A stretch of 13,152 bases of DNA from Aquificaceae bacterium (GCA_015487835.1 WFOY01000180.1:1-13152); one strand, 5' to 3'. Shown: positions 1 through 6,693, counted from the first letter of the stretch. The notes: generated by a model not told the origin, from the letters alone. Numbers and translations are program-made.

Positions 1-618
1 CGTGAAAAAGGTTTCACCCTCATCGAGCTGCTTGTAGTCATCGCCATCATAGCCATCCTCGCAGCCATAGCCATACCGCAGTTTGCAAAGTATAGGATGC
101 GAGCTTTTAACGGTGCTGCCGAGTCAGATCTTAGGAACCTTGCTACTGCAGAAGAGGCACTCTTCACGGACTTTTTCATGTATGGTGCCTCCACAACAGG
201 AAATTTGACAAACCCGACAGGCATATGTGGGACAGGAACGGAACTTCAAGGACCCATGCCTGCTGCAACAGCCAACGCTACGGGAGCTATGGTAGCCGGT
301 CAGAGGGATCCAGACGGAACTGGTCCTCTGCCCGCAGAAAATAGAGCAGTTGGCATAGGTATAAGTGCTAGTGTGTATCTACGTGCTGATACAGATAATA
401 CCTGTCAGAGCTATATTGGATATACACGTCATCAAGGAGGTAATACTGCATACGCAAAAGACTCCGATAATACAGCAATATACAGATGCATAAATGAAAA
501 CTGGCCAGGGCTTACAGGTTTGCAAGCCACAACAGTGACTCCTAACGTAAATCAGGATGATTTAAATGGACAAGGCTGCGGTGGTAGTGGTAATAATACT
601 GACTGGACAGCTCTATAA
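1..618 (+). CDS. Type IV pilin (prepilin-like protein), 5' end cut by the window
   Basis: This is the structural subunit of a type IV pilus or a related pseudopilin. The reading frame is open from base 1, so the start codon and most of the leader lie outside the window. The visible N-terminus reads R-E-K-G followed by F-T-L-I-E-L-L, the classic class III signal: a prepilin peptidase would cut after Gly4, leaving Phe1 and the conserved Glu5 of the mature protein. A hydrophobic helix of about 22 residues follows, ending near I-P-Q-F, and then a polar globular part rich in Gly, Thr, Asn and Ala. That part carries four cysteines, so one or two disulphides are possible. The 205 visible residues suit a major or minor pilin. 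Stop codon TAA at 616-618, then a terminator. Whether it is the major pilin cannot be decided here. Confidence 0.93.
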   Translation, partial: REKGFTLIELLVVIAIIAILAAIAIPQFAKYRMRAFNGAAESDLRNLATAEEALFTDFFMYGASTTGNLTNPTGICGTGTELQGPMPAATANATGAMVAGQRDPDGTGPLPAENRAVGIGISASVYLRADTDNTCQSYIGYTRHQGGNTAYAKDSDNTAIYRCINENWPGLTGLQATTVTPNVNQDDLNGQGCGGSGNNTDWTAL

Positions 619-638
619 ATAACCTAAACCCACCCCCA

Positions 639-659
639 CCCCCTCCGGGGGGCTTTTTT
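639..659 (+). terminator. Intrinsic terminator after the pilin gene
   Basis: Five C (639-643), the loop TCCG (644-647), five G (648-652), then one C and six T (654-659). This is a short, very GC-rich hairpin with a stable-type tetraloop and a T tract, 21 bp after the pilin stop. It is the clearest intrinsic terminator in the window. Confidence 0.9.
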
Positions 660-743
660 GATTTACTCTTCTGTTGAGTTCCTGACATTAAGATGACGTT
701 AGAGAAATTGAAGGCATAAGAATAATTACTCCCACCGAACTGG

Positions 744-757
744 TATAATCTATCCCT
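744..757 (+). promoter_or_regulatory. Promoter -10 element directly upstream of the IscU-like gene
   Basis: A perfect TATAAT lies at 744-749, preceded by TGG in an extended -10 arrangement. Only 8 bases (750-757) separate it from the ATG at 758, so transcription would be expected to start about 1-3 bases before the ATG or at it. There is no Shine-Dalgarno sequence in this space. No good -35 hexamer sits at 16-18 bp spacing; TTGAAG at 708-713 is too far upstream. Confidence 0.7.
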
Positions 758-1102
758 ATGAAGGTGGCGGATTACATCAGGTCAGGGTTGAAGAATTTTG
801 TGGAGGGTGAGTCCGAAGGCACATCCGGAACGTGCACGGAGGGGTGCCACAGGGTAACTGTCTTCTTGAAAAAGGAAGGAGACAGGATAACCGACTGCAG
901 ATTCAGTGCGACCAAGAGATGCAAAAAGCTCCTTGCGGTGACCGATTACATGTGCAGCCTCGTAAAGGAGAAAGGAAAACCTCCCGATCCTGAGGAGATC
1001 CTCTCCTTCTTTGGGGAGGAGAAGGAAAGGGAGAAGATGGAGAACAGGGTTTCGATAGCCCTAAGAGCACTTGAGGCAGCCCTTGAAAAGCTCAGCTCGT
1101 AG
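758..1102 (+). CDS. Small divergent IscU/NifU N-terminal-like protein
   Basis: The 114-residue protein has the layout of the IscU/NifU scaffold domain that assembles Fe-S clusters. A cysteine cluster C26-x3-C30 is followed by a beta strand pair (V33-L37, then I44-F49), a C55 motif where IscU has Y-G-C-G, a helix L58-K70, and a C-terminal Ala/Leu-rich helix (98-112) where IscU has its third ligand followed by A-I-x-A-A. Extra cysteines lie at 47 and 66. The third IscU cysteine (H-C-S in the family) is missing, replaced by R97-V98-S99, and the Gly residues beside C55 are replaced by Arg and Lys. It is therefore either a divergent scaffold, a metal carrier or a non-catalytic relative. Assignment rests on pattern similarity only. 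Its end overlaps the convergent DUF2283 gene by 11 bp. The start is supported by the promoter spacing, not by a ribosome binding site. Confidence 0.55.
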   Translation: MKVADYIRSGLKNFVEGESEGTSGTCTEGCHRVTVFLKKEGDRITDCRFSATKRCKKLLAVTDYMCSLVKEKGKPPDPEEILSFFGEEKEREKMENRVSIALRALEAALEKLSS

Positions 1103-1301
1103 GGAAGTTAAGTCTTAAAGGTATCTCAGCGGGTTTGTCTTTGAACCTCTCCGTAAAGTTCTCTATCTCTATTCCTATGATCCTTCCCTGGCTGTCGTAG
1201 TCCAGCACAACACCTTCCGTAATCTCCTCAGACTCCACGCTCGGGGCCTCGACAAGCTCTATATAAAGTGTGTCCGTATCGGGGAAATACTGGACCTTCA
1301 T
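1092..1301 (-). CDS. DUF2283 family small protein
   Basis: The 69-residue protein matches the typical pattern of DUF2283. It opens M-K-V-x-Y-F-P-D-T-D-T-L-Y-I, followed by an acidic stretch, then G-V-V-L-D-Y-D and G-R-I-I-G-I-E-I-E. This is a small beta-rich domain of unknown function, common in thermophiles and cyanobacteria and sometimes found near toxin-antitoxin-like loci. No toxin partner is visible here. The start at 1301 has a strong AAGGAGG (minus strand, 1309-1315) seven bases upstream. It lies 62 bp downstream of the MDR oxidoreductase on the same strand and could be transcribed with it, although a weak hairpin lies between them. Its last 11 bp overlap the convergent IscU-like gene. 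Family assignment is good; cellular role unknown. Confidence 0.8.
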   Translation of the reverse strand: MKVQYFPDTDTLYIELVEAPSVESEEITEGVVLDYDSQGRIIGIEIENFTERFKDKPAEIPLRLNFPTS

Positions 1302-1330
1302 CCATCTACCTCCTTTTTAAAATTTCTGTC

Positions 1331-1351
1331 AAAGAAAGGGTAGCTTTACCC
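1331..1351 (-). terminator. Weak candidate terminator between the oxidoreductase and DUF2283 genes
   Basis: Read on the minus strand, GGGTA, a four-base loop and TACCC (1351-1338) are followed by TTTCTTT (1337-1331). The stem is only five pairs and the T tract is interrupted. Partial read-through into the DUF2283 gene is therefore plausible, and the hairpin may be fortuitous. Confidence 0.3.
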
Positions 1352-1363
1352 CAGCTCAACGAT

Positions 1364-2392
1364 CTACACCCTAAGAACAACCTTCCCGAAGTGTTTTGAA
1401 GCTTCCAGATATCTGTGGGCTTCGGGACCGTCTCTCAGATCGAAGACCCTGTCCACCACAGGTTTTAGCTTCCCCTCTCTGAAGAGTTTCGTTATCCTGA
1501 AGAGGTTGTGTCTCTCGCCCATATAGACGCCGTGGAGGGTTATCTCCCTGACGAAGATATACCTTATGTCTATCTCCGCTTTGCTTCCCGTGGTAGTCCC
1601 GAAGAAGACGAGTCTTCCTCCCCTCCTGAGGCACTCCACACTCTTCCAGAAGGTGGCGGAACCGACGTGGTCCATAACCACGTCAACACCTTCCCTGAAG
1701 AGGTCTCTAACCTTCCTTACCACGTCCTCCTCGTAGTGGTTTATAACAACGTCCGCACCGAGTTCCTCACATTTTTTTAGCTTTTCCTCGCTCCCGGCTG
1801 TGGCTATAACGAAAGATCCAAATAACTTGGCTATCTGGATAGCCATAACGCCAACCCCTGAGGACCCTCCCCATATAAGGACCCTGTCTCCCGGCCTTAT
1901 CCTGCCCTTGTCCACGAGGGCGTTCCATACGGTGAGGGACGTCAGGGGGTAGCTCGCGGCCTCCTCGAAGGAGAGGTTCTCGGGCTTTCTTATCAGGTTC
2001 CTCTCGGGGACTACCACGAACTCGGCGTACCCGCCTTTTGATCTCAGACCCAGTATGTCGTAGTATCTGCATAGGTTGTCCTTTCCTGCCTGGCACATCT
2101 CACAGATACCGCAGGAGAGTCCAGGAGCGATAACAACCTCGTCACCTTCTCTGAAGCTCTTTACCCCTGGACCAACCTTATCCACAACACCGCTTACGTC
2201 CGAACCGAGTATGTGGGGGAGATCCGGCTTCACGGGAAGGGACCCTGTCCTCACCCATATGTCGAGGTGGTTTAAAGCTACAGCCTTTACCCTTACCCTC
2301 ACCTCTCCCTCTCTGGGTTCCGGGTCGGGGAAGTCTTCCCTGTAACGTAGGCTGCTTACATCGCCGTAATTTTCCAGAACGAGAGCTTTCAT
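1364..2392 (-). CDS. Medium-chain dehydrogenase/reductase (zinc-binding alcohol dehydrogenase-like)
   Basis: This is a 342-residue NAD(P)H-dependent oxidoreductase of the MDR superfamily. Residues 1-130 form the GroES-like domain. The structural zinc lobe is intact, with Cys94, Cys97, Cys100 and Cys108 in the usual C-x2-C-x2-C-x7-C spacing. The nucleotide-binding domain carries G-G-S-S-G-V-G at 175-181. The three catalytic zinc ligands of classical alcohol dehydrogenases are absent: by alignment the first Cys is Asn41, the His of G-H-E is Ser64, and the second Cys is Thr151. It is therefore more like quinone or enoyl (acryloyl-CoA type) reductases than a true zinc alcohol dehydrogenase; the substrate is not known. 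The start at 2392 is well supported by AAGGAGG (minus, 2398-2404) five bases upstream. Divergent from the FIST-GGDEF gene with only 29 bp between the starts. Confidence 0.9.
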   Translation of the reverse strand: MKALVLENYGDVSSLRYREDFPDPEPREGEVRVRVKAVALNHLDIWVRTGSLPVKPDLPHILGSDVSGVVDKVGPGVKSFREGDEVVIAPGLSCGICEMCQAGKDNLCRYYDILGLRSKGGYAEFVVVPERNLIRKPENLSFEEAASYPLTSLTVWNALVDKGRIRPGDRVLIWGGSSGVGVMAIQIAKLFGSFVIATAGSEEKLKKCEELGADVVINHYEEDVVRKVRDLFREGVDVVMDHVGSATFWKSVECLRRGGRLVFFGTTTGSKAEIDIRYIFVREITLHGVYMGERHNLFRITKLFREGKLKPVVDRVFDLRDGPEAHRYLEASKHFGKVVLRV

Positions 2393-2402
2393 TTTCGCCT
2401 CC

Positions 2403-2422
2403 TTCGGATTAAATTATCCGAA
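2403..2422. promoter_or_regulatory. Perfect inverted repeat in the divergent promoter (candidate operator)
   Basis: TTCGGATTAAATTATCCGAA is made of two 7-bp arms, TTCGGAT and ATCCGAA, around a 6-bp AT-rich centre. It fills most of the 29-bp gap between the divergent oxidoreductase and FIST-GGDEF starts. A -10-like GATAAT for the minus-strand gene (2418-2413) and a TTAAAT or TAAATT for the plus-strand gene (2409-2415) both lie inside it. Its left edge overlaps the minus-strand Shine-Dalgarno site and its right edge touches the plus-strand ATG. A bound dimeric regulator would block both genes. The regulator is unknown. Confidence 0.6.
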
Positions 2423-4146
2423 TGAAGGTTTACAACCTATTGTACAGGAGGGAAGGGGATCTTAAAAAGCTCATAGACAGAAAGGGTATAGAGGACTCCG
2501 ACCGTATCCTTGTCCAGGTCTTCACCGGACTCAACGACGATCTTCACATAAGGAGGGTCCAGAAGGAGCTCAAAGCCTGCTTCCCAACAGCCCCCGTCAT
2601 AGGGACGACCACGGGGGGTGAGGTCTTCAACGGGGGCATAGTTGACCACTCTACGGTTATATCCGTGGCGGTCTTTGAAAGGTCGAGGGTAAGGGTCTCC
2701 TTTTCGGATGAGAAGGACTCACTGAAGCTGGGAAGGCAGCTGGCCGAGGGCCTAAAAGGCAGGGACCAGAAGGTCATGATAGCCTTCGCAGACGGACTGG
2801 GATCCAACGGGGACAGGATACTGAGAGGTCTCCACGAGGTGTCTCCTGAGGTTCCTGTCGCCGGCGGCCTCGCGGGGGACATGTTCACCTTCACGGGCAC
2901 GTACACGTTCACCCAGGACTTCCTCTCAAAAACCGGGGGTGTCTGTGCCTGTATATATACAGACAGGATCCATATAAACACCCTCTACAACCTTGCCTGG
3001 ATCCCCATAGGCAAGGAGATGACCATCACAAAGGCCGAGGGCAACAGGATATACGAGATAGAGGGCAGGCCTGCCGTTGAGATATACAAGGAGTACCTCG
3101 GCAAGGACGCTGAGACCCTGCTCCCACACATAGCTATAGAGTTCCCCCTGGTCTTTGAGAGGGACGGTAAGCTGGTGGCCAGGGCCTGCCTCGGTATAGA
3201 CGACGACGGGGCCATGGTTTACGAGGGGGACATAAACGAGGGTGAAAGGGTGAGGTTCAGCATATGGGACACGGGGGAGATGCTCGACGGTGCTGGGACT
3301 GCCCTAAAAGTTATAAGGGGGGTGCCTGTAGAGGGAATATTCGTTTATACCTGTGCTGCGAGAAAGTACCTAATGGGTAAGGAGGTGGAGGTTGAGACCA
3401 AATACCTACAGAGTGTGGCTCCGACGGTCGGCTTCCTGACCTACGGTGAGTTCTTCACGGACAGAGGGACCAAATCCTTCTTCAACTACACGATAACCCT
3501 GATCACACTCTCAGAAAACGATCGCACGAAGAAGGTGGCCGACGCGAGCATAGAGAGGTCCTCGGACAGAGAAACCGTGAGGTTCAGAGCACTCGTGTCT
3601 CTGGTTAACTCGATCACGAGGGAGCTTAAGGAGGCGAACAGGGAGCTCGAGACCCTCGCCACCACGGATGGCCTCACAGGCCTTTACAACAGGAGGAAGA
3701 TGATCCAGGTCCTTGAGTCGGAGGTTTACAAGGCGAGAAGGTATGGCACACCCCTTTCCGTTATCATGCTGGACGTGGACAACTTCAAGGCGGTCAACGA
3801 CACCTTCGGCCACTGCGTGGGCGATGAGCTGCTGGTGGCGGTCGCTAACATACTGAAGGAGAACTTAAGGAAGTCCGACGTTGTTGGCAGGTGGGGTGGG
3901 GAGGAGTTCCTCATTCTTATGCCGGGGATCGACCTCACTGAGGGTGTGAGGGTCGCCGAAAAGCTAAAGAGGGAGATATCCAGAAGGGAGATAAAGGGTA
4001 TCAGGATAACCGCCAGCTTCGGAGTGGCTCAGCTGAGCGATGAGGACACGGTGGACAGGATCATAAGCAAGGCGGACTCCGCCATGTACATGGCCAAGGA
4101 CAGGGGCAAGAACAGGGTGATCGCCTTTCAGTCCTCAACGGCGTAA
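2422..4146 (+). CDS. FIST-domain sensor diguanylate cyclase (FIST_N, FIST_C, GGDEF)
   Basis: This 574-residue protein is predicted to make cyclic di-GMP from two GTP in response to a small ligand. Residues about 25-215 match FIST_N (note V-I-G-T-T-T-G-G-E-V-F near 59-69) and about 220-365 match FIST_C. A helical linker (about 385-412) leads into the GGDEF domain at 413-570. The catalytic signature is G-G-E-E-F at 492-496, metal-binding Asp residues lie at 451 and 453, and D-G-L-T-G-L-Y-N-R starts at 416. An R-x-x-D product-inhibition I-site is present at 483-486, exactly five residues before the signature, so the enzyme should be active and feedback-inhibited. No signal peptide or membrane segment is seen, so it is cytoplasmic. 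The FIST ligand is unknown. No Shine-Dalgarno site precedes the ATG. The last 19 bp overlap the convergent hpt gene. Confidence 0.93.
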   Translation: MKVYNLLYRREGDLKKLIDRKGIEDSDRILVQVFTGLNDDLHIRRVQKELKACFPTAPVIGTTTGGEVFNGGIVDHSTVISVAVFERSRVRVSFSDEKDSLKLGRQLAEGLKGRDQKVMIAFADGLGSNGDRILRGLHEVSPEVPVAGGLAGDMFTFTGTYTFTQDFLSKTGGVCACIYTDRIHINTLYNLAWIPIGKEMTITKAEGNRIYEIEGRPAVEIYKEYLGKDAETLLPHIAIEFPLVFERDGKLVARACLGIDDDGAMVYEGDINEGERVRFSIWDTGEMLDGAGTALKVIRGVPVEGIFVYTCAARKYLMGKEVEVETKYLQSVAPTVGFLTYGEFFTDRGTKSFFNYTITLITLSENDRTKKVADASIERSSDRETVRFRALVSLVNSITRELKEANRELETLATTDGLTGLYNRRKMIQVLESEVYKARRYGTPLSVIMLDVDNFKAVNDTFGHCVGDELLVAVANILKENLRKSDVVGRWGGEEFLILMPGIDLTEGVRVAEKLKREISRREIKGIRITASFGVAQLSDEDTVDRIISKADSAMYMAKDRGKNRVIAFQSSTA

Positions 4147-4667
4147 ACACCGCGGAGGTTCCTTCCCAGCTCCCCCCAGTCCAGACCGTAGCCTACCAGG
4201 AACTTGTTCGGCACCTCAAAACCGAGGTAGTCAGGTTTGAAATCGACCACCTTCCTCCCCTTCTTCTCTAAGAGGATGCAGGTCTTCAAAACCTCCGGGC
4301 CTTTCATCTTTACGAAGTTGTATATCTCCCTGATCGTAAGCCCCGTGTCCAAGATATCGTCCACCAGAAGCACCCACCTCCCCTCTATGTCCCTGTCCAG
4401 GTCCTTAACTATCCTTATGTTCCCGGAACTCTCCATAGACTGTCCGTAGCTGGACACCCAGAGGAAATCGACCTCGATGGGCATGTTGATCTCCCTGATC
4501 AGGTCTGCCACGAATATGAAGGACCCCTTTAGCAAACCCACAACTATGGGTTCTTCCTTAGCCTTAGCGAAGTCCCTCTCTATATCCCTCGCGAGTTCCC
4601 TCACCCTCCTCCTTATACTGTCCTCGTCTATCAGCAGGCTCAGGCTCTTTCCCCTTATCTTCCACAT
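4128..4667 (-). CDS. hpt: Hypoxanthine (guanine) phosphoribosyltransferase
   Basis: This purine salvage enzyme transfers the phosphoribosyl group of PRPP to hypoxanthine or guanine to give IMP or GMP in the cytoplasm. Its 179 residues are the usual family length. Visible motifs are G-L-L-K-G-S-F (44-50), the S-S-Y-G flexible loop (72-75), the PRPP loop L-L-V-D-D-I-L-D-T-G-L-T (100-111, with V-D-D in place of the more common V-E-D), and the base-binding end K-P-D-Y-L-G-F-E-V-P-N-K-F-L-V-G-Y-G-L-D (144-163). The ATG at 4667 is kept because family similarity begins near residue 11, although this places the first 104 bp inside the rimI reading frame. Its ribosome binding site is weak, which fits translational coupling to rimI. 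The 3' end overlaps the FIST-GGDEF gene by 19 bp. Confidence 0.94.
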   Translation of the reverse strand: MWKIRGKSLSLLIDEDSIRRRVRELARDIERDFAKAKEEPIVVGLLKGSFIFVADLIREINMPIEVDFLWVSSYGQSMESSGNIRIVKDLDRDIEGRWVLLVDDILDTGLTIREIYNFVKMKGPEVLKTCILLEKKGRKVVDFKPDYLGFEVPNKFLVGYGLDWGELGRNLRGVYAVED

Positions 4668-5118
4668 CCGTTTTCATTTTATCAAGTCTTAGCTCCATCA
4701 TAAGGGCGTTCTCCCCGTCCGAGTAAAACTTAGGCCTCTCCTTGACTACCTCGAACCCCATGGACCTGTAGAGCCTTATGGCTGGTATGTTGGACTTCCT
4801 GACGTCCAGGGAGATAACCTCCGCTTTATCTTTGAAGGTCTCTACGATCCTCTTCAGGAGCCACCTGCCTATGCCCTTCCTTCTCCACTCGGGGGATACA
4901 GCGAGGGTCATTATGAAGGCCTCCTCCTTTATGAGCCAGACGAAGGCGTAGCCCACAACCTGACCCTCCGCCTCCACAACGATCCTGTGGGAGTAGGGGA
5001 GCTTGAACTCTCTCTCGAGGGCGTTCCTGCTCCAGGCGTCGGTGGTGAAGGACTGGGTGTTTATCCTGTACACCGCGTCCAGGTCCTCTACGGTCATCTC
5101 CCTGAACTTGAGGTCCAT
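4564..5118 (-). CDS. rimI: RimI-like GNAT N-acetyltransferase with C-terminal extension
   Basis: A GNAT-fold enzyme, probably the N-alpha-acetyltransferase that acetylates ribosomal protein S18. Residues 1-147 cover the whole domain: R-E-M-T-x-E-D-L-D-A-V-Y-R-I at the start, beta4 with M-T-L-A-V-S-P, the acetyl-CoA loop R79-R-K-G-I-G84, L-D-V-R-K-S-N-I-P-A-I-R-L-Y-R-S-M-G-F, and the closing strand A-L-M-M-E-L-R-L. RimI proteins normally end about there (about 150 residues). Here the frame runs 36 residues further as a Lys/Glu/Gly/Arg-rich tail that lies within the start of hpt in another frame. The tail looks non-conserved and may reflect a lost stop codon or an indel. GNAT assignment is firm; the RimI substrate is inferred. 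The -10 TATAAT sits ten bases before the ATG. Confidence 0.88.
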   Translation of the reverse strand: MDLKFREMTVEDLDAVYRINTQSFTTDAWSRNALEREFKLPYSHRIVVEAEGQVVGYAFVWLIKEEAFIMTLAVSPEWRRKGIGRWLLKRIVETFKDKAEVISLDVRKSNIPAIRLYRSMGFEVVKERPKFYSDGENALMMELRLDKMKTDVEDKGKEPEPADRRGQYKEEGEGTREGYREGLR

Positions 5119-5156
5119 CTGCTTTAAGATTATAAAGTCATTAAGATATTTAAAGG
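5119..5156. promoter_or_regulatory. Divergent promoter region between rimI and nfeD
   Basis: This 38-bp AT-rich gap must serve both genes. On the minus strand a perfect TATAAT (5134-5129) ends 10 bases before the rimI ATG. On the plus strand TAAGAT (5142-5147) ends 9 bases before the nfeD ATG. The -35 boxes would overlap the opposite promoter; none matches TTGACA well. AAAGG (5152-5156) directly abuts the nfeD ATG and is too close to act as a Shine-Dalgarno site, so both mRNAs probably have almost no 5' leader. Confidence 0.6.
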
Positions 5157-6449
5157 ATGGTGGTGGTTCTCCTTACCCTCCTAACCCTCTGGTTCACACC
5201 TGTCCTCTCCAAGGTCTTCGTAGCGAAGTGGGACGGGCCCATAACACCTATAACCGCCGACTTCATCGACAGGGTCATATCGAAGGCTGAGAGGGAGGGC
5301 GGGACCCTCTTCGTTCTGGAGCTGAACACACCCGGAGGGTTGGCGGACTCCATGAGGAAGATAGTGCAGAGGTTCCACAGGACACCCCTCCCCGTGGTCG
5401 TTTTCGTCTATCCCTCAGGAGGTAGGGCCGCCTCGGCCGGTGCGATCATAACGGTCGCCGCCGACATAGCCGCCATGGCCCCCGGCACCAACATAGGTGC
5501 CGCCCACCCGGTCCAGCTGACCCCCGGCGGAAGGGGTGACAGGAAGGAGGACAAGGACAAGGGTAGGGACGTGATGGAGGAGAAGGTCCTCCAGGACATG
5601 CTCGCCTTCGTGAGGAGCATAGCCAAGGAGAAGGGAAGGAACGTGGAGGTGGTCGAGAGGATGGTCAGGGAGAGCTTGGCCCTCTCGGCTGAGGAGGCCC
5701 TCGAGAGTAGGGTCATAGACCTCATAGCCACCGATATAAACGACCTTTTAAAGAAGATAGACGGGAGGAAGATAAGGAAGTTCGGGGCCGAGAGGACCGT
5801 AAAGACTGAAGGTCTCACAGTCACCTACGTGGAGGAGAACCTGAAGGAGCAGATCCTCAAGATACTCACCAACCCGACGGTCGCCTACCTGCTTCTCATG
5901 ATAGGGTTCTACGGCATATTCTTCGAGCTCTACAATCCTGGTGCTATAGTTCCGGGTGTGGTCGGTGCGATAAGCCTGATCTTGGGGCTCTACGGGCTGT
6001 CGCTGATATCCATGAACTGGCTCGGGCTTCTGCTCATAATACTCGGCATATTCCTGTTCGTTCTTGAGCTTATAACGCCCACTTTCGGTGCCCTCACGGT
6101 GGGAGGTGTAATATCCTTAGCCCTTGGTTCCCTCTTCCTTATAGACCCTGAGTCCCCCTACGGGGACATACCTAAGTCCGTTATAGTTACCGTTGCTCTT
6201 GCGAGCTCCGCCTTCTTCCTGATAGCGGGACGGTTCGGTTTGAGGGCTCAGAGAAGGAAGAAGATCACAGGTGCGGAGGGCATGGTGGGCGAGGAGGGCG
6301 AAGCTATAACCACCTTCAAGAAGGGAAGGGGAAAGGTCCTTGTTCACGGTGAGATATGGAACGCGGAGAGCGACCAAAGGATAAGGAAGGGGGACAGGAT
6401 AAAGGTGGTAGGTGTTAAAGGTTTGATCCTTAAAGTGGAGAGGACCTGA
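5157..6449 (+). CDS. Long-form NfeD: ClpP-like membrane serine protease with NfeD domain
   Basis: This 430-residue membrane protein has the NfeD1b (1510-N type) architecture. A short hydrophobic signal-like segment (2-18) precedes a ClpP/SppA-like protease domain (about 19-215). The catalytic serine is Ser93 in A-A-S-A-G, and Lys143 (M-E-E-K before the L-Q-D-M-L-A-F-V-R helix) is the likely general base. N57-T-P-G-G61 forms the oxyanion-type motif. Hydrophobic segments follow from about 240 to 370, including F-E-L-Y-N-P-G-A-I-V-P-G-V and F-V-L-E-L-I-T-P-T-F-G, and then a soluble OB-like NfeD domain (about 375-430). Related proteins work with stomatin/prohibitin-like partners and can cleave their hydrophobic C-termini; no stomatin gene is present here. 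The start fits the signal segment. The last 20 bp overlap the convergent FlhB-like gene. Confidence 0.92.
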   Translation: MVVVLLTLLTLWFTPVLSKVFVAKWDGPITPITADFIDRVISKAEREGGTLFVLELNTPGGLADSMRKIVQRFHRTPLPVVVFVYPSGGRAASAGAIITVAADIAAMAPGTNIGAAHPVQLTPGGRGDRKEDKDKGRDVMEEKVLQDMLAFVRSIAKEKGRNVEVVERMVRESLALSAEEALESRVIDLIATDINDLLKKIDGRKIRKFGAERTVKTEGLTVTYVEENLKEQILKILTNPTVAYLLLMIGFYGIFFELYNPGAIVPGVVGAISLILGLYGLSLISMNWLGLLLIILGIFLFVLELITPTFGALTVGGVISLALGSLFLIDPESPYGDIPKSVIVTVALASSAFFLIAGRFGLRAQRRKKITGAEGMVGEEGEAITTFKKGRGKVLVHGEIWNAESDQRIRKGDRIKVVGVKGLILKVERT

Positions 6450-6690
6450 CGTTCCTTATAAACACGAGGACCTTAGCCACGGCCTCGTAAAGGGTGGAGG
6501 GTATCTCCTCGAAAACCTCTATCCTGATCAGGGCCTCTATGAGCTCCCTGTCCTCAACAACGGGTATGCCCTCCCTCTTGGCTATCTCTACGATCCTCTC
6601 CGCCAGATCTCCCTTGCCCTTAGCTACAACCACGGGAGCCCTGTCCTTTTCCGGGTCGTACCTGAGTGCGACCGCCTTCTTCCTCTCCAT
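6430..6690 (-). CDS. Stand-alone FlhB C-terminal-domain protein (FlhX/YlqH type)
   Basis: The 86 residues match the cytoplasmic C-terminal part of FlhB/EscU export-switch proteins: A-V-A-L-R-Y-D-P-E-K-D-R-A-P-V-V-V-A-K-G, then a helix, I-P-V-V-E-D-R-E-L-I-E-A-L, and E-I-P-S-T-L-Y-E-A-V-A-K-V-L. The family's membrane domain and the N-P-T-H autocleavage motif are absent. The protein starts just before the point equivalent to the residues that follow the cut, so it resembles a pre-made cleavage fragment. Such stand-alone homologues (FlhX in Helicobacter, YlqH in Bacillus) are known and can partly replace the cleaved FlhB fragment. It starts three bases after the stop of the FliK-like gene, and this fliK-like/flhX pairing recurs in other bacteria. 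A strong ribosome binding site is not visible, suggesting coupling. Confidence 0.87.
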   Translation of the reverse strand: MERKKAVALRYDPEKDRAPVVVAKGKGDLAERIVEIAKREGIPVVEDRELIEALIRIEVFEEIPSTLYEAVAKVLVFIRNVRSSPL

Positions 6691-6693
6691 TAC

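Noticed and set aside
1309..1332. TTGACA on the minus strand (1332-1327) as a -35 box for the DUF2283 gene
   Set aside because: The matching -10 at normal spacing would lie in the Shine-Dalgarno region and start transcription inside the gene.
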